Assembly (NCBI GenBank): GCA_964528095.1
Contig: CAZGSG010000292.1
Coordinates: 1-7,451 of the forward strand
Reading direction: 5' to 3'
Length of the DNA stretch: 7,451 nucleotides
Source of the DNA: CAZGSG01 sp964528095
GTDB taxonomy: Bacteria > Bacteroidota > Bacteroidia > Chitinophagales > Chitinophagaceae
Shown piece after piece: positions 1 through 6,690 of the stretch (positions are counted from its first letter, which is position 1; every line of letters starts with the position of its first letter). Position numbers and translations under genes: made by a program. The notes beneath the pieces are model-generated. The model had not been told where the DNA came from. It did no database searches and saw only the letters and a list, made by a program, of their open reading frames with translations.

Positions 1-48
1 GATTTTCTGATGAGTAGCAAATCTGCAGGCGATCAGCTATTGTTTTGA
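1..48 (+). CDS. Possible C-terminal tail of an upstream gene (partial)
   Basis: Frame 1 is open from the first base of the window for 15 codons, reading DFLMSSKSAGDQLLF. It then meets TGA (46-48) directly followed by TAA (49-51). The other two forward frames hit stops within the first 15 bases. Tandem stops just 12 bp before the next start codon fit the end of a real gene lying close upstream of the glycoside hydrolase, perhaps in the same operon. Fifteen open codons can easily arise by chance, and the peptide is too short for me to recognise a family. This is a tentative call. Confidence 0.33.
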   Translation, partial: DFLMSSKSAGDQLLF

Positions 49-60
49 TAAATTGTACAA

Positions 61-2682
61 ATGACAGCAGAACACCAACGACTGGCCGTAAATGCGACGA
101 AAGAAATACCACTGGTACAATGGGGTCCCTACCTGAGCGAGAGACAATGGGGCACGGTTCGGGAGGATTACACACCTAATGGAGATGCATGGCGATATTT
201 TCCCTTTGATCATGCCCATAGCCGTTCCTATATATGGGGCGAGGATGGATTGGCCGGTATTTCCGATTTCTTTGGAAACCTTTGTTTTGGCATTGCATTA
301 TGGAACGGGAATGATCCCATACTCAAGGAGCGCTTGTTCGGACTCAGTAATCCACAGGGTAATCACGGCGAAGATGTTAAGGAATTATATTATCATCTTG
401 ACAATCTTCCTACCCATCATTACATGGAGTATTTATACAAGTACCCACAAAGAGCATTTCCCTACGAACAATTAAAAAATGAAAATCAAAAACGCGACAG
501 GTTACAACCCGAATATGAAATATTGGATACCGGCGTGTTTGATAATGACGAATACTTTGACGTATTGGTGACCTATGCCAAACAGAGCGTACAGGATATT
601 TTTATAAAAATAGAGGTTACTAACCGTTTTACTAAACCAGCAGATATTACAGTACTGCCGACCTTATGGTTTTACAATAGATGGCGACAGGGGATACTCA
701 AAGAAAAACCCGCCATCACTTACTTAGGTAAAACATCCGTAAAAGCCAATCATGAGCGACTGGGGGATTATTATTTTTATTTCCAGCCGGCGGACAAATG
801 CCTGATGACAGAGAATGAAACAAACACGGAACGCATTACCAATATTCCCAATGAAACGATTTTTGTAAAAGACGCTTTTCATGATGGAGTGATCAATGGA
901 AAAAATATAGCCGAACTTTCAAAGAAAAAAAACGGTACCAAATTCTCACCTGTCTATAAACTAACCATACCTGCCGGCGAAACAAAAACTATTTATTGCC
1001 GTCTTACCAATCAGCAGGTAGATAAAGCCTTCCCTTCCCGCTTCAACGAAATATTTAAGATACGCAAACAGGAGGCTGATGATTTTTATGCCGAGATATT
1101 GCCGAAAGGAATGAGTGTTGAAATGGCAAGAATACAACGGCAGGCACTGGCAGGCATTTTATGGAGCAAACAATACTATCATTTTGATGTACAGGACTGG
1201 CTTACAAAAAGCGATGGTATAACACCGGTGAGCGCGGCAAAGATGTCGGGTAGAAATAATGACTGGACACATCTGAAAAATCAGGATATTATTATGATGC
1301 CGGATAAATGGGAATACCCCTGGTATGCCGCATGGGATCTTGCTTTTCAGTGTATATCCATGGCCGTGGTAGATCCGACATTTGCCAAGCACCAACTTCT
1401 ATTAGTGATGCGGGAGTGGTATATGAAACCGGATGGCCAACTGCCCGCCTACGAATGGAATTTCAGTGATGTGAATCCACCGGTACAGGCATGGGCTGCC
1501 ATGCAGGTCTATAATATTGAAAAAAAACAATCAGGTACAGGAGATATTGTATTTCTGAAAAAAGTCTTCCAGAAACTGCTGATCAACTTCACTTGGTGGA
1601 TCAACCGGAAAGATATTAATGGCAATAACATTTTCGAGGGCGGCTTCCTCGGTTTAGATAATATCGGCGTATTCAACCGGAGTTTTCATTTCCCCGGTGA
1701 GGTGCAATTGGAACAGGCAGACGGCACCAGTTGGATGGGCACCTACGCATTGGATATGATGGACATGGCCATCGAGATTGCCATGCATGACAAATCATTC
1801 GAAGATACCGCCACTAAATTCTTTGAACACTTTGTGCTTATTGCTGAAGCATTGAATGAACATGGGTTATGGAATGAAGAAGACCGGTTCTTTTATGACG
1901 TATTATGTGTCACGGGAGCCGACCCGGTACCACTTCGTATCCAGTCTGTAGTGGGCATTACCCCCATGTATGCGGTATCAACGATCAGTAAAAAAGTAAT
2001 GGACCATCTAACCGATTTCAAAAAAAGAGTTACCTGGTTTGAGAACTATCGGAAGAAGACCAATAAATTCTGGCCTAATGAAGAACGTAGCAATGATGGG
2101 GAGATTCTTTTGTCACTGATACCAAAAGAAAGATTGGCCGACCTGATGAAAAGACTGCTGGATGAAGAAGGCTTTTTATCACCCGGAGGCATAAGGGCCT
2201 TGTCAAAATACCATGATCAACATCCTTATTCTGTTACAGTCGATGGGATCTTATACAGTATCCGCTATGATCCGGGGGATGCAACATCAGACATGTTTGG
2301 TGGTAATTCCAACTGGCGGGGTCCTGTCTGGATGCCGATCAATTTCCTGATCATCCAGTCCGTGCGTAAGTATGGCGAGTTCTACGGAGATGAATTCCAG
2401 GTAGAATATCCCGAAGGATCAGGCACCAAACTCAACCTGTCGCAGGTAGCTGATATGCTCACTAAAAGAGTGATCAGTCTTTTTGAAAAAGACGCGGATG
2501 GCAATCGACGACTACACGGAGACTATGCCTGGTTTTATAAAAAACCCGAAAATGAGTACCTGGTATTGTTTTATGAATATTTTCATGGCGATAGCGGCAG
2601 GGGACTCGGTGCCAACCACCAGACCGGCTGGACGGCATTGGTTGCCGAGTTGATCAGTGAATATGGAGATAAAACGACCTAG
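61..2682 (+). CDS. GH63 / MGH1-like glycoside hydrolase (annotated 'glucosidase' in relatives)
   Basis: The 873-residue product is probably a retaining-fold-independent, inverting exo-alpha-glycosidase of the GH63 clan; relatives act on alpha-glucosides or on mannosyl/glucosyl-glycerate. The N-terminal half (about 1-345) looks like the beta-rich domain, with the conserved start WGPYLSERQWGTVREDY near residues 21-37 and a WRYFPFDHAHSRSYIWGEDG block near 44-63. The C-terminal half (about 350-865) reads as an (alpha/alpha)6 barrel, with WYAAWDLAFQ (421-430), GGFLGLDNIGVF (527-538), NWRGPVWMPIN (751-761) and FHGDSGRGLGANHQTGW (841-857). By analogy with E. coli YgjK, D533 is the likely general acid. 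The general base is probably an acidic residue of the 839-844 segment (E839 or D844), which I cannot settle. There is no signal peptide, so the enzyme is probably cytoplasmic and acts on imported sugars. ATG 61 is the first start after in-frame stops at 46-51; no clear Shine-Dalgarno is visible, as is usual in this phylum. The family is fairly certain and the substrate is not. Confidence 0.9.
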   Translation: MTAEHQRLAVNATKEIPLVQWGPYLSERQWGTVREDYTPNGDAWRYFPFDHAHSRSYIWGEDGLAGISDFFGNLCFGIALWNGNDPILKERLFGLSNPQGNHGEDVKELYYHLDNLPTHHYMEYLYKYPQRAFPYEQLKNENQKRDRLQPEYEILDTGVFDNDEYFDVLVTYAKQSVQDIFIKIEVTNRFTKPADITVLPTLWFYNRWRQGILKEKPAITYLGKTSVKANHERLGDYYFYFQPADKCLMTENETNTERITNIPNETIFVKDAFHDGVINGKNIAELSKKKNGTKFSPVYKLTIPAGETKTIYCRLTNQQVDKAFPSRFNEIFKIRKQEADDFYAEILPKGMSVEMARIQRQALAGILWSKQYYHFDVQDWLTKSDGITPVSAAKMSGRNNDWTHLKNQDIIMMPDKWEYPWYAAWDLAFQCISMAVVDPTFAKHQLLLVMREWYMKPDGQLPAYEWNFSDVNPPVQAWAAMQVYNIEKKQSGTGDIVFLKKVFQKLLINFTWWINRKDINGNNIFEGGFLGLDNIGVFNRSFHFPGEVQLEQADGTSWMGTYALDMMDMAIEIAMHDKSFEDTATKFFEHFVLIAEALNEHGLWNEEDRFFYDVLCVTGADPVPLRIQSVVGITPMYAVSTISKKVMDHLTDFKKRVTWFENYRKKTNKFWPNEERSNDGEILLSLIPKERLADLMKRLLDEEGFLSPGGIRALSKYHDQHPYSVTVDGILYSIRYDPGDATSDMFGGNSNWRGPVWMPINFLIIQSVRKYGEFYGDEFQVEYPEGSGTKLNLSQVADMLTKRVISLFEKDADGNRRLHGDYAWFYKKPENEYLVLFYEYFHGDSGRGLGANHQTGWTALVAELISEYGDKTT

Positions 2683-2700
2683 TTTTTAAGTGAATAGTAC

Positions 2701-2784
2701 ATGGTTCTTGGTTCTTAAAGTTTATAGCTTCCTTGAAATCTGTGTGCTTAGGGTGAACACAGTTCCTTAAGAACCTGGAACCAT
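2701..2784. terminator. Imperfect inverted repeat in convergent spacer, possible bidirectional terminator
   Basis: Arms 2701-2720 (ATGGTTCTTGGTTCTTAAAG) and 2765-2784 are complementary at 17 of 20 positions and enclose 44 nt. They lie between the ends of the GH63 gene (+, stop at 2682) and the AraC gene (-, stop at 2812), where a shared terminator would be expected. The long loop and the lack of a T-run right after the stem make a classical intrinsic terminator doubtful. Both arms are also built from the same 7-bp repeat unit, so the structure may be a by-product of repeat expansion in opposite orientations. Confidence 0.4.
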
Positions 2785-2803
2785 AAACCCGGAACCTGAA
2801 ACC
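2769..2803 (-). repeat. Degenerate 7-bp tandem repeat, five units (GGTTYNN on the minus strand)
   Basis: Read on the plus strand the stretch parses as five consecutive heptamers: AAGAACC, TGGAACC, ATAAACC, CGGAACC and TGAAACC. All share the RAACC or AAACC core. Two matching units in the opposite orientation (GGTTCTT twice) sit at 2703-2716. The period of seven is exact over 35 bp although the units have diverged. It is non-coding and ends 8 bp before the stop codon of the AraC gene. Function is unknown; slipped-strand expansion is the simplest origin. Confidence 0.7.
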
Positions 2804-2811
2804 AAAAGTGT

Positions 2812-3747
2812 TTAATTGAAGAAACACTCCTGGTAACTTCCCGGCGTAATACCTTCTGATTTTTTGAAGAGCCGGATGAAGTAGTTCACGTCTGTAAAGC
2901 CGCATTCGAGGCTCACCGTATTAATATTGTTGCGTCTGTCTGCCAGTAATTGTTTGGCTAATTTCAGCCGTTCTTTATTGATGTATTCCAAAGGAGTGAT
3001 GCCGAATTGTTCTTTAAACCATCTGAAGAAAAGATTACGGCTCAGGTATGCTTTACGGCTCAATACATCAACAGCTATCTTTTCTGTAAGATGTTCATGA
3101 ATATAATTCAACACATAATGCAGGCGGGTATGATTACCCAGTTCGTCGCTCTCCAAGGCTACCTGCTGCAGGTATTGGCTCTGCACCAGGCGTATCAATA
3201 ACTCTTTAAGGTTCAGGTCGGCAAATATGTTTTTGTTTTTCCCAGTACCACTACAAACCCGAATGAGTTTATTGATCAATTCTGTTATATCGGTATCATT
3301 CGAAAAATGGTATTGATTGAACTGTAATTTCCAGTCATGCTCATCCTCTTTCGCGTTGTTGTAAAATGTATTGAGGTATTGCAGGGTATTGTTGATATAA
3401 GGTGCATCAATTGCAAGAGCTATGCATTGAGTTGGATTGGCTGAGTTGGCTTCAGGAAAATCGATGACCATGGTCTCATTCGCTGGTAGTATAACAGTCT
3501 CTCCGGGCAAATAGTCGAAAGAAGGTTTGTCAAAAAGATGCATCACCTTTTTCCCCCTCACCATGCTGGTAATCACGATATCGCTAAAGGTCAGTGGTAC
3601 GCGATAGCTTTCTTCATAACTCTCAAAAACATTCAGCTCGCAATTATTCAGATTAAAAATACGTCTGTTCTCTACCAGGGTATTCAGGTATTTTGGGTGA
3701 GTAAGATCGATCTTTTGTAAATGATTTTTGATCGGCATAACAACCAT
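2812..3747 (-). CDS. AraC-family transcriptional regulator, divergent from aldehyde dehydrogenase
   Basis: This 311-residue DNA-binding regulator has an N-terminal ligand-sensing region (about 30-195) and a C-terminal AraC/XylS domain (about 208-306). The sensor contains a cupin-like stretch near 48-100 (YRVPLTFSDIVITSMVRGKK, then FDYLPGETVILPANE) resembling the AraC_N type. The DNA-binding part shows both helix-turn-helix units. The first is around 224-249 (IAVDVLSRKAYLSRNLFFRW). The second is around 276-300 (VSLECGFTDVNYFIRLFKKS), with the usual end GITPGSYQ. A connecting helix at 252-270 (PLEYINKERLKLAKQLLAD) is also typical. Regulators of this kind often neighbour aldehyde dehydrogenase plus DUF779 genes, so the natural target is the divergent operon, probably with an aldehyde or alcohol-derived signal (inference). 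Two start codons are possible: ATG at 3747 (used here) or ATG at 3738, three codons in. No ribosome-binding motif decides between them. Confidence 0.93.
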   Translation of the reverse strand: MVVMPIKNHLQKIDLTHPKYLNTLVENRRIFNLNNCELNVFESYEESYRVPLTFSDIVITSMVRGKKVMHLFDKPSFDYLPGETVILPANETMVIDFPEANSANPTQCIALAIDAPYINNTLQYLNTFYNNAKEDEHDWKLQFNQYHFSNDTDITELINKLIRVCSGTGKNKNIFADLNLKELLIRLVQSQYLQQVALESDELGNHTRLHYVLNYIHEHLTEKIAVDVLSRKAYLSRNLFFRWFKEQFGITPLEYINKERLKLAKQLLADRRNNINTVSLECGFTDVNYFIRLFKKSEGITPGSYQECFFN

Positions 3748-3794
3748 TTTAAAGCAAAATCAAATTAAGCCATTTTTACCTCCCCGAGTAAAGC

Positions 3795-3824
3795 AAAGTA
3801 CAATTGTGCTATAAGAAAGTACAA
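3795..3824. promoter_or_regulatory. Putative AraC-type operator: two AAAGTACAA direct repeats 21 bp apart
   Basis: The 9-mer AAAGTACAA occurs at 3795-3803 and again at 3816-3824. The copies are identical, in the same orientation, and offset by exactly 21 bp, two turns of the helix. AraC-family proteins classically bind direct-repeat half-sites with about this offset. The pair lies inside the 145-bp spacer between the divergent AraC and aldehyde dehydrogenase genes, 48 bp from one start and 69 bp from the other. The second copy overlaps a candidate -7 element for the regulator gene, which would allow autoregulation. What is seen is the repeat and its spacing; binding by the neighbouring regulator is inferred. 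Confidence 0.55.
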
Positions 3825-3829
3825 AAATA
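3822..3829 (-). promoter_or_regulatory. Candidate Bacteroidota -7 promoter element for the AraC gene
   Basis: The minus strand reads TATTTTTG here, matching the TAnnTTTG consensus of the primary Bacteroidota sigma factor. It would place the transcription start roughly 65-70 nt upstream of the ATG at 3747. I find no convincing TTG-type -33 element about 19 bp further upstream, only an A-rich run, so activation or a weak promoter is possible. An 8-bp match with two free positions in AT-rich DNA is modest evidence. Confidence 0.35.
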
Positions 3830-3892
3830 TCAGGTAATGGTTCGTTTTTTTTGAAATTGAACTCATTCTTTAACGATTAAACCGCTTGCAAT

Positions 3893-5425
3893 ATGAGTAA
3901 TACAACGGCCGTTGCGCCTAAACCTAAGCTGGCAACCCGCCCGGCATTCAAAGAAAAATACGATCACTTTATTGGTGGAGAATGGGTTGCGCCTTCAGGC
4001 GGAGAGTATTTTGATAATATCTCACCCATTGATGGCAAAGTCTTTACCAGGGCCGCCCGCGGAAATGCAAAGGACATAGACAAAGCAATAGATGCAGCTC
4101 ATAAAGCTTTTGAAACCTGGGGCAAATCATCCGCAGCATCAAGAAGTAATATTCTATTGAAGATCGCACAGGTTATTGAAGATAACCTCGAATACCTCGC
4201 GATCGTGGAGACAATCGATAATGGTAAGGCGATCCGGGAAACCAGGGCTGCAGATCTGCCATTGGTGGTTGATCACTTCCGTTATTTTGCCGGCGTTATC
4301 AGGAGTGAGGAAGGAACCATGAGTGAACATGATGACACAACCGTGAGTATTAATCTGCATGAGCCTATTGGTGTGGTAGGGCAGATCATTCCCTGGAATT
4401 TCCCTTTGCTTATGGCTACCTGGAAGATTGCCCCTGCATTGGCTGCGGGCTGCTGCGTGGTGGTAAAACCTGCAGAACAAACGCCAACCAGTATAATGGT
4501 ACTGATGGAACTTATTGGAGATATTTTACCCAAAGGTGTTTTGAATATAGTAACCGGGTTTGGTCCTGAAGCAGGCAAACCACTGGCCACTTCTCCTAAA
4601 ATCAACAAAGTGGCTTTTACGGGCGAAACAACTACCGGCCGGCTTATCATGCAATATGCTTCAGAGAACCTGATCCCGGTAACGATGGAGTTGGGAGGCA
4701 AAAGCCCCAATATCTTTTTTGAATCGGTAGCTGCTGCCGATGATGAATTCTTTGATAAAGCAGTAGAAGGAGCAGTGATGTTTGCACTGAACCAGGGAGA
4801 AGTATGCACCTGCCCTTCGAGAATACTGGTGCATGAGAAGATCTATGACAAATTCATGGACCGGGTAATACAGCGTACAAAAGCAATCAAGATGGGTAAC
4901 CCTCTTGATGGAACTGTAATGATGGGCGCGCAGGCGTCGGAGGACCAGTATAAAAAAATACTCAGCTATTTTGATATTGGCAAACAGGAAGGCGCCCAGG
5001 TATTAACAGGTGGTGAAGCTTTTCACCAGAATAGCGGTCTTGAGCACGGATACTATATACAACCAACAATATTAAAAGGTCATAACAAGATGCGTGTATT
5101 CCAGGAAGAGATCTTCGGACCTGTAACGTCTGTAACAACTTTTAAAACAACGGAAGAAGCAATCGAAATAGCCAACGATACGCTTTATGGCCTGGGTGCC
5201 GGTGTGTGGACAAGAGATGCGCATGAACTGTACCAGGTGCCCAGGGCCATACAAGCAGGACGTGTATGGGTGAATTGTTATCATGCTTATCCGGCACATG
5301 CGCCTTTCGGTGGCTACAAAAAATCGGGCTTTGGCCGGGAAACACATAAAATGATGTTGAATCATTACCGCCAGACAAAAAATATGCTGATCTCCTATAG
5401 TAAACAGAAATTAGGATTTTTCTGA
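3893..5425 (+). CDS. NAD+-dependent aldehyde dehydrogenase, AcoD/ExaC/AldB type
   Basis: The 510-residue product oxidises an aldehyde (acetaldehyde or another short aliphatic aldehyde in related enzymes) to the carboxylic acid, in the cytoplasm. It is full length for the superfamily. Visible active-site features are the oxyanion Asn N169 in IIPWNF, cofactor residues K192 and E195 in VVKPAEQTP, the turn FTGETTTG (242-249), the general base E266 in MELGGKSPN, the nucleophile C305 in NQGEVCTCPSR, and E406/F408 in EEIFGPV. E195 favours NAD+ over NADP+. The combination GETTTGRLIMQYASEN and GEVCTCPSR is characteristic of the acetaldehyde-type subgroup. The start is ATG 3893, preceded by an A/T-rich leader without a strong Shine-Dalgarno. 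The gene is divergent from an AraC regulator and followed 60 bp later by a DUF779 gene, a recurrent arrangement. The true substrate cannot be read from sequence; other aliphatic or aromatic aldehydes remain possible. Confidence 0.96.
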   Translation: MSNTTAVAPKPKLATRPAFKEKYDHFIGGEWVAPSGGEYFDNISPIDGKVFTRAARGNAKDIDKAIDAAHKAFETWGKSSAASRSNILLKIAQVIEDNLEYLAIVETIDNGKAIRETRAADLPLVVDHFRYFAGVIRSEEGTMSEHDDTTVSINLHEPIGVVGQIIPWNFPLLMATWKIAPALAAGCCVVVKPAEQTPTSIMVLMELIGDILPKGVLNIVTGFGPEAGKPLATSPKINKVAFTGETTTGRLIMQYASENLIPVTMELGGKSPNIFFESVAAADDEFFDKAVEGAVMFALNQGEVCTCPSRILVHEKIYDKFMDRVIQRTKAIKMGNPLDGTVMMGAQASEDQYKKILSYFDIGKQEGAQVLTGGEAFHQNSGLEHGYYIQPTILKGHNKMRVFQEEIFGPVTSVTTFKTTEEAIEIANDTLYGLGAGVWTRDAHELYQVPRAIQAGRVWVNCYHAYPAHAPFGGYKKSGFGRETHKMMLNHYRQTKNMLISYSKQKLGFF

Positions 5426-5435
5426 TTGTAGTAGC

Positions 5436-5472
5436 AGGCCGGATAAGCTTCAACTCATTGCCTATCCGGCCT
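5436..5472 (+). terminator. Strong hairpin between aldehyde dehydrogenase and DUF779 genes
   Basis: AGGCCGGATA (5436-5445) and TATCCGGCCT (5463-5472) form a perfect GC-rich 10-bp stem with a 17-nt loop. The stem starts 10 bp after the dehydrogenase stop codon and ends 13 bp before the DUF779 ATG. The following bases (TCCCTTATTAATT) give only an interrupted T-tract, so termination may be partial. It could act as an attenuator, or as a 3' stabiliser that sets unequal expression of the two genes. The hairpin itself is certain; its role is inferred. Confidence 0.6.
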
Positions 5473-5485
5473 TCCCTTATTAATT

Positions 5486-5869
5486 ATGCAAACCATAAAA
5501 CGAGTAGTGGCTACTGACGCTGCGCTTGAATTGATCGATCGCCTTAAACGGATGCATGGCCCGTTGATGTTTCACCAGAGCGGCGGTTGCTGCGATGGTA
5601 GTCAACCTATGTGTTTTAATGAGGGTGAATTTAAACTGGGCAATAATGATCTCTGCCTGGGAGAGATCAATGGCTGCAAATTTTACATGCATGCAGATCA
5701 GTTTGAATATGCGAAACACACCCAATTGATCCTGGATGTTACAGCAGGGCGGGGCAGTAGCTTTTCCCTGGAAATACCACTGGGTGTCCGTTTTTTTATA
5801 CAATCCCGGTTGTTTACAGATGAAGAATTGGAAAAACTGGAAGACCTGGTCAGGACGGTGGATCGTTAA
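5486..5869 (+). CDS. DUF779 family protein, aldehyde dehydrogenase partner
   Basis: This is a 127-residue soluble protein with no signal peptide or membrane segment. I recognise the DUF779 family by the block HQSGGCCDGSQPMC at residues 30-43 and by the conserved tail around LDVTAGRGSSFSLEIPLGVRF (about 83-103). Five cysteines (C35, C36, C43, C57, C64) plus H30 and H69 are concentrated in the first half, suggesting metal binding or redox chemistry. As far as I know the biochemical role is not established. In many bacteria members sit directly beside AcoD/ExaC-type aldehyde dehydrogenases, as here, so a role as accessory factor, metal carrier or regulator of aldehyde oxidation is a reasonable inference. 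The length is normal for the family. The gene lies 60 bp after the dehydrogenase, with a hairpin in the gap, and is probably co-transcribed at least in part. ATG 5486 has no obvious Shine-Dalgarno. Confidence 0.9.
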   Translation: MQTIKRVVATDAALELIDRLKRMHGPLMFHQSGGCCDGSQPMCFNEGEFKLGNNDLCLGEINGCKFYMHADQFEYAKHTQLILDVTAGRGSSFSLEIPLGVRFFIQSRLFTDEELEKLEDLVRTVDR

Positions 5870-5938
5870 TTGTTCATTCACTGTTGATTGTATCCGGCAA
5901 AATTTGGCACAACTATTTCATAGCTTTACAAAAAGTAT

Positions 5939-6433
5939 ATGAAATTCATAACAGTATTACTGACAATAAACGTACTGATTCTTTTGGCCTGTAATAACGC
6001 AAAAGAACAAACTGGCAGTACTACAGCCACTTCCACTGATAGTACGGATAAAAATGTAAAAACAGGTACTACTTCAGACACCACGGTTACCGGTTGTTTT
6101 ACACAGATAAATAAAAGAGATACGGCTACGCTGCAACTTGATGCAAAAGGGATCACCATCACCGGCCCGCTCAGTTATAATTACTATCAGAAAGACAGGA
6201 ATGGCGGTACCTTACAGGCTGAAATCGTAGGCAATATACTTATCGGATGGTATCTATTTCGTTCAGAAGGAATAATGTCTGTTCGCCAGGCAGCCTGGAA
6301 AATTAGTAAAAACCAGCTATGGCCTGCTATTGGTGAAATGAAAGAACAAAATGATAGCATGTTGTATGTGAATCCGGATAAGTTGAGCTATGACAGCGCT
6401 CACCCATTTATAAAAGTGGCTTGTGTGCTGTAA
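5939..6433 (+). CDS. Small lipoprotein of unknown function
   Basis: The 164-residue precursor has a typical lipoprotein signal peptide: MK, a hydrophobic run of residues 3-17, and the lipobox LLAC with the lipid-modified cysteine at C18. Residues 19-50 form a Ser/Thr/Asp-rich flexible linker. The rest is a compact domain (about 51-164) beginning TGCFTQINKRDTATLQLD and containing KDRNGGTLQAEIVGN and LFRSEGIMSVRQAAWKI. The pattern D-x-N-x-G-T followed by a SEG-x-x-SVRQ segment looks like a small beta-rich periplasmic domain seen in other Bacteroidota lipoproteins of unknown role. C53 and C162 could form a disulfide (inference). The residues after C18 (NNAKEQ) are not a strong surface-export signal, so a periplasm-facing location is the default. 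The gene starts 69 bp after the DUF779 gene; a TAGCTTTA word at 5921-5928 could be a weak -7 element, which would make it a separate transcript with a very short leader. Confidence 0.85.
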   Translation: MKFITVLLTINVLILLACNNAKEQTGSTTATSTDSTDKNVKTGTTSDTTVTGCFTQINKRDTATLQLDAKGITITGPLSYNYYQKDRNGGTLQAEIVGNILIGWYLFRSEGIMSVRQAAWKISKNQLWPAIGEMKEQNDSMLYVNPDKLSYDSAHPFIKVACVL

Positions 6434-6465
6434 GTTAATTAACTACAGTTGGTATTTTCTTTCGA

Positions 6466-6493
6466 ATTCAAAATTCAAAAATCAAAATGCAAA
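6466..6493 (+). repeat. Degenerate 7-bp tandem repeat, four units (ATTCAAA)
   Basis: The stretch parses as ATTCAAA, ATTCAAA, AATCAAA and ATGCAAA, followed by a partial unit (AATA). The period is exactly seven over 28 bp, with one or two substitutions in the later units. It is non-coding, 32 bp after the lipoprotein stop codon. It has the same period as the repeat at 2769-2803 but an unrelated unit sequence. Confidence 0.65.
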
Positions 6494-6611
6494 AATAGTC
6501 TCCGTCAGGAGCAGAGAATTCCGGTCTTGCTACTGCATTTTTTAATTCAACCGTATCTAAACCGAAAACCATTTTAAAAATATTTTTTAATAACCGGCAT
6601 ATCCTGGCGCC

Positions 6612-6632
6612 TGTTTTCACGCAGTGAAAACA
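6612..6632. terminator. Perfect 9-bp hairpin with 3-nt loop
   Basis: TGTTTTCAC (6612-6620) and GTGAAAACA (6624-6632) pair perfectly around the loop GCA. The structure lies between the convergent lipoprotein and sulfatase genes. It could end transcription from either side, although no T-run follows it directly. It could equally be the core of a repeat element, since two further hairpins follow within 100 bp. Confidence 0.45.
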
Positions 6633-6635
6633 CTC

Positions 6636-6664
6636 CTTAGCTCAACCCTGTGCAAATAGCTAAG
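6636..6664. other. Second hairpin of the cluster (7-bp stem)
   Basis: CTTAGCT (6636-6642) and AGCTAAG (6658-6664) pair perfectly around a 15-nt loop. It starts only four bases after the preceding hairpin. The stem is AT-leaning, so it is weaker as a terminator. It is listed because of the clustering. Confidence 0.4.
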
Positions 6665-6690
6665 TTCTCCCTTCGCTCATTTTCTCTGTT

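Noticed and set aside
53..60. Palindrome TTGTACAA directly before the GH63 start, sharing GTACAA with the AraC operator candidate
   Set aside because: A six-base overlap in AT-rich DNA is weak, the site is single and lacks the 21-bp partner, so I do not propose common regulation.
3850..3880. Possible forward promoter for the dehydrogenase (TTTG at 3850-3853 and TAACGATT at 3871-3878)
   Set aside because: The spacing is roughly right but the -7 candidate matches TAnnTTTG poorly, so I did not list it as a feature.
4282..4809. Long minus-strand open frame (175 codons) inside the aldehyde dehydrogenase gene
   Set aside because: It lies wholly antisense to a gene with intact catalytic motifs, and its translation has no recognisable domain; it is a shadow frame.
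5480..5881. Minus-strand open frame covering the DUF779 gene
   Set aside because: It is antisense to a recognised family with a conserved Cys block, and its product resembles nothing I know.
5913..5923. Short inverted repeat CTAT-TTC-ATAG before the lipoprotein gene
   Set aside because: A 4-bp stem is expected by chance in a 70-bp AT-rich spacer.
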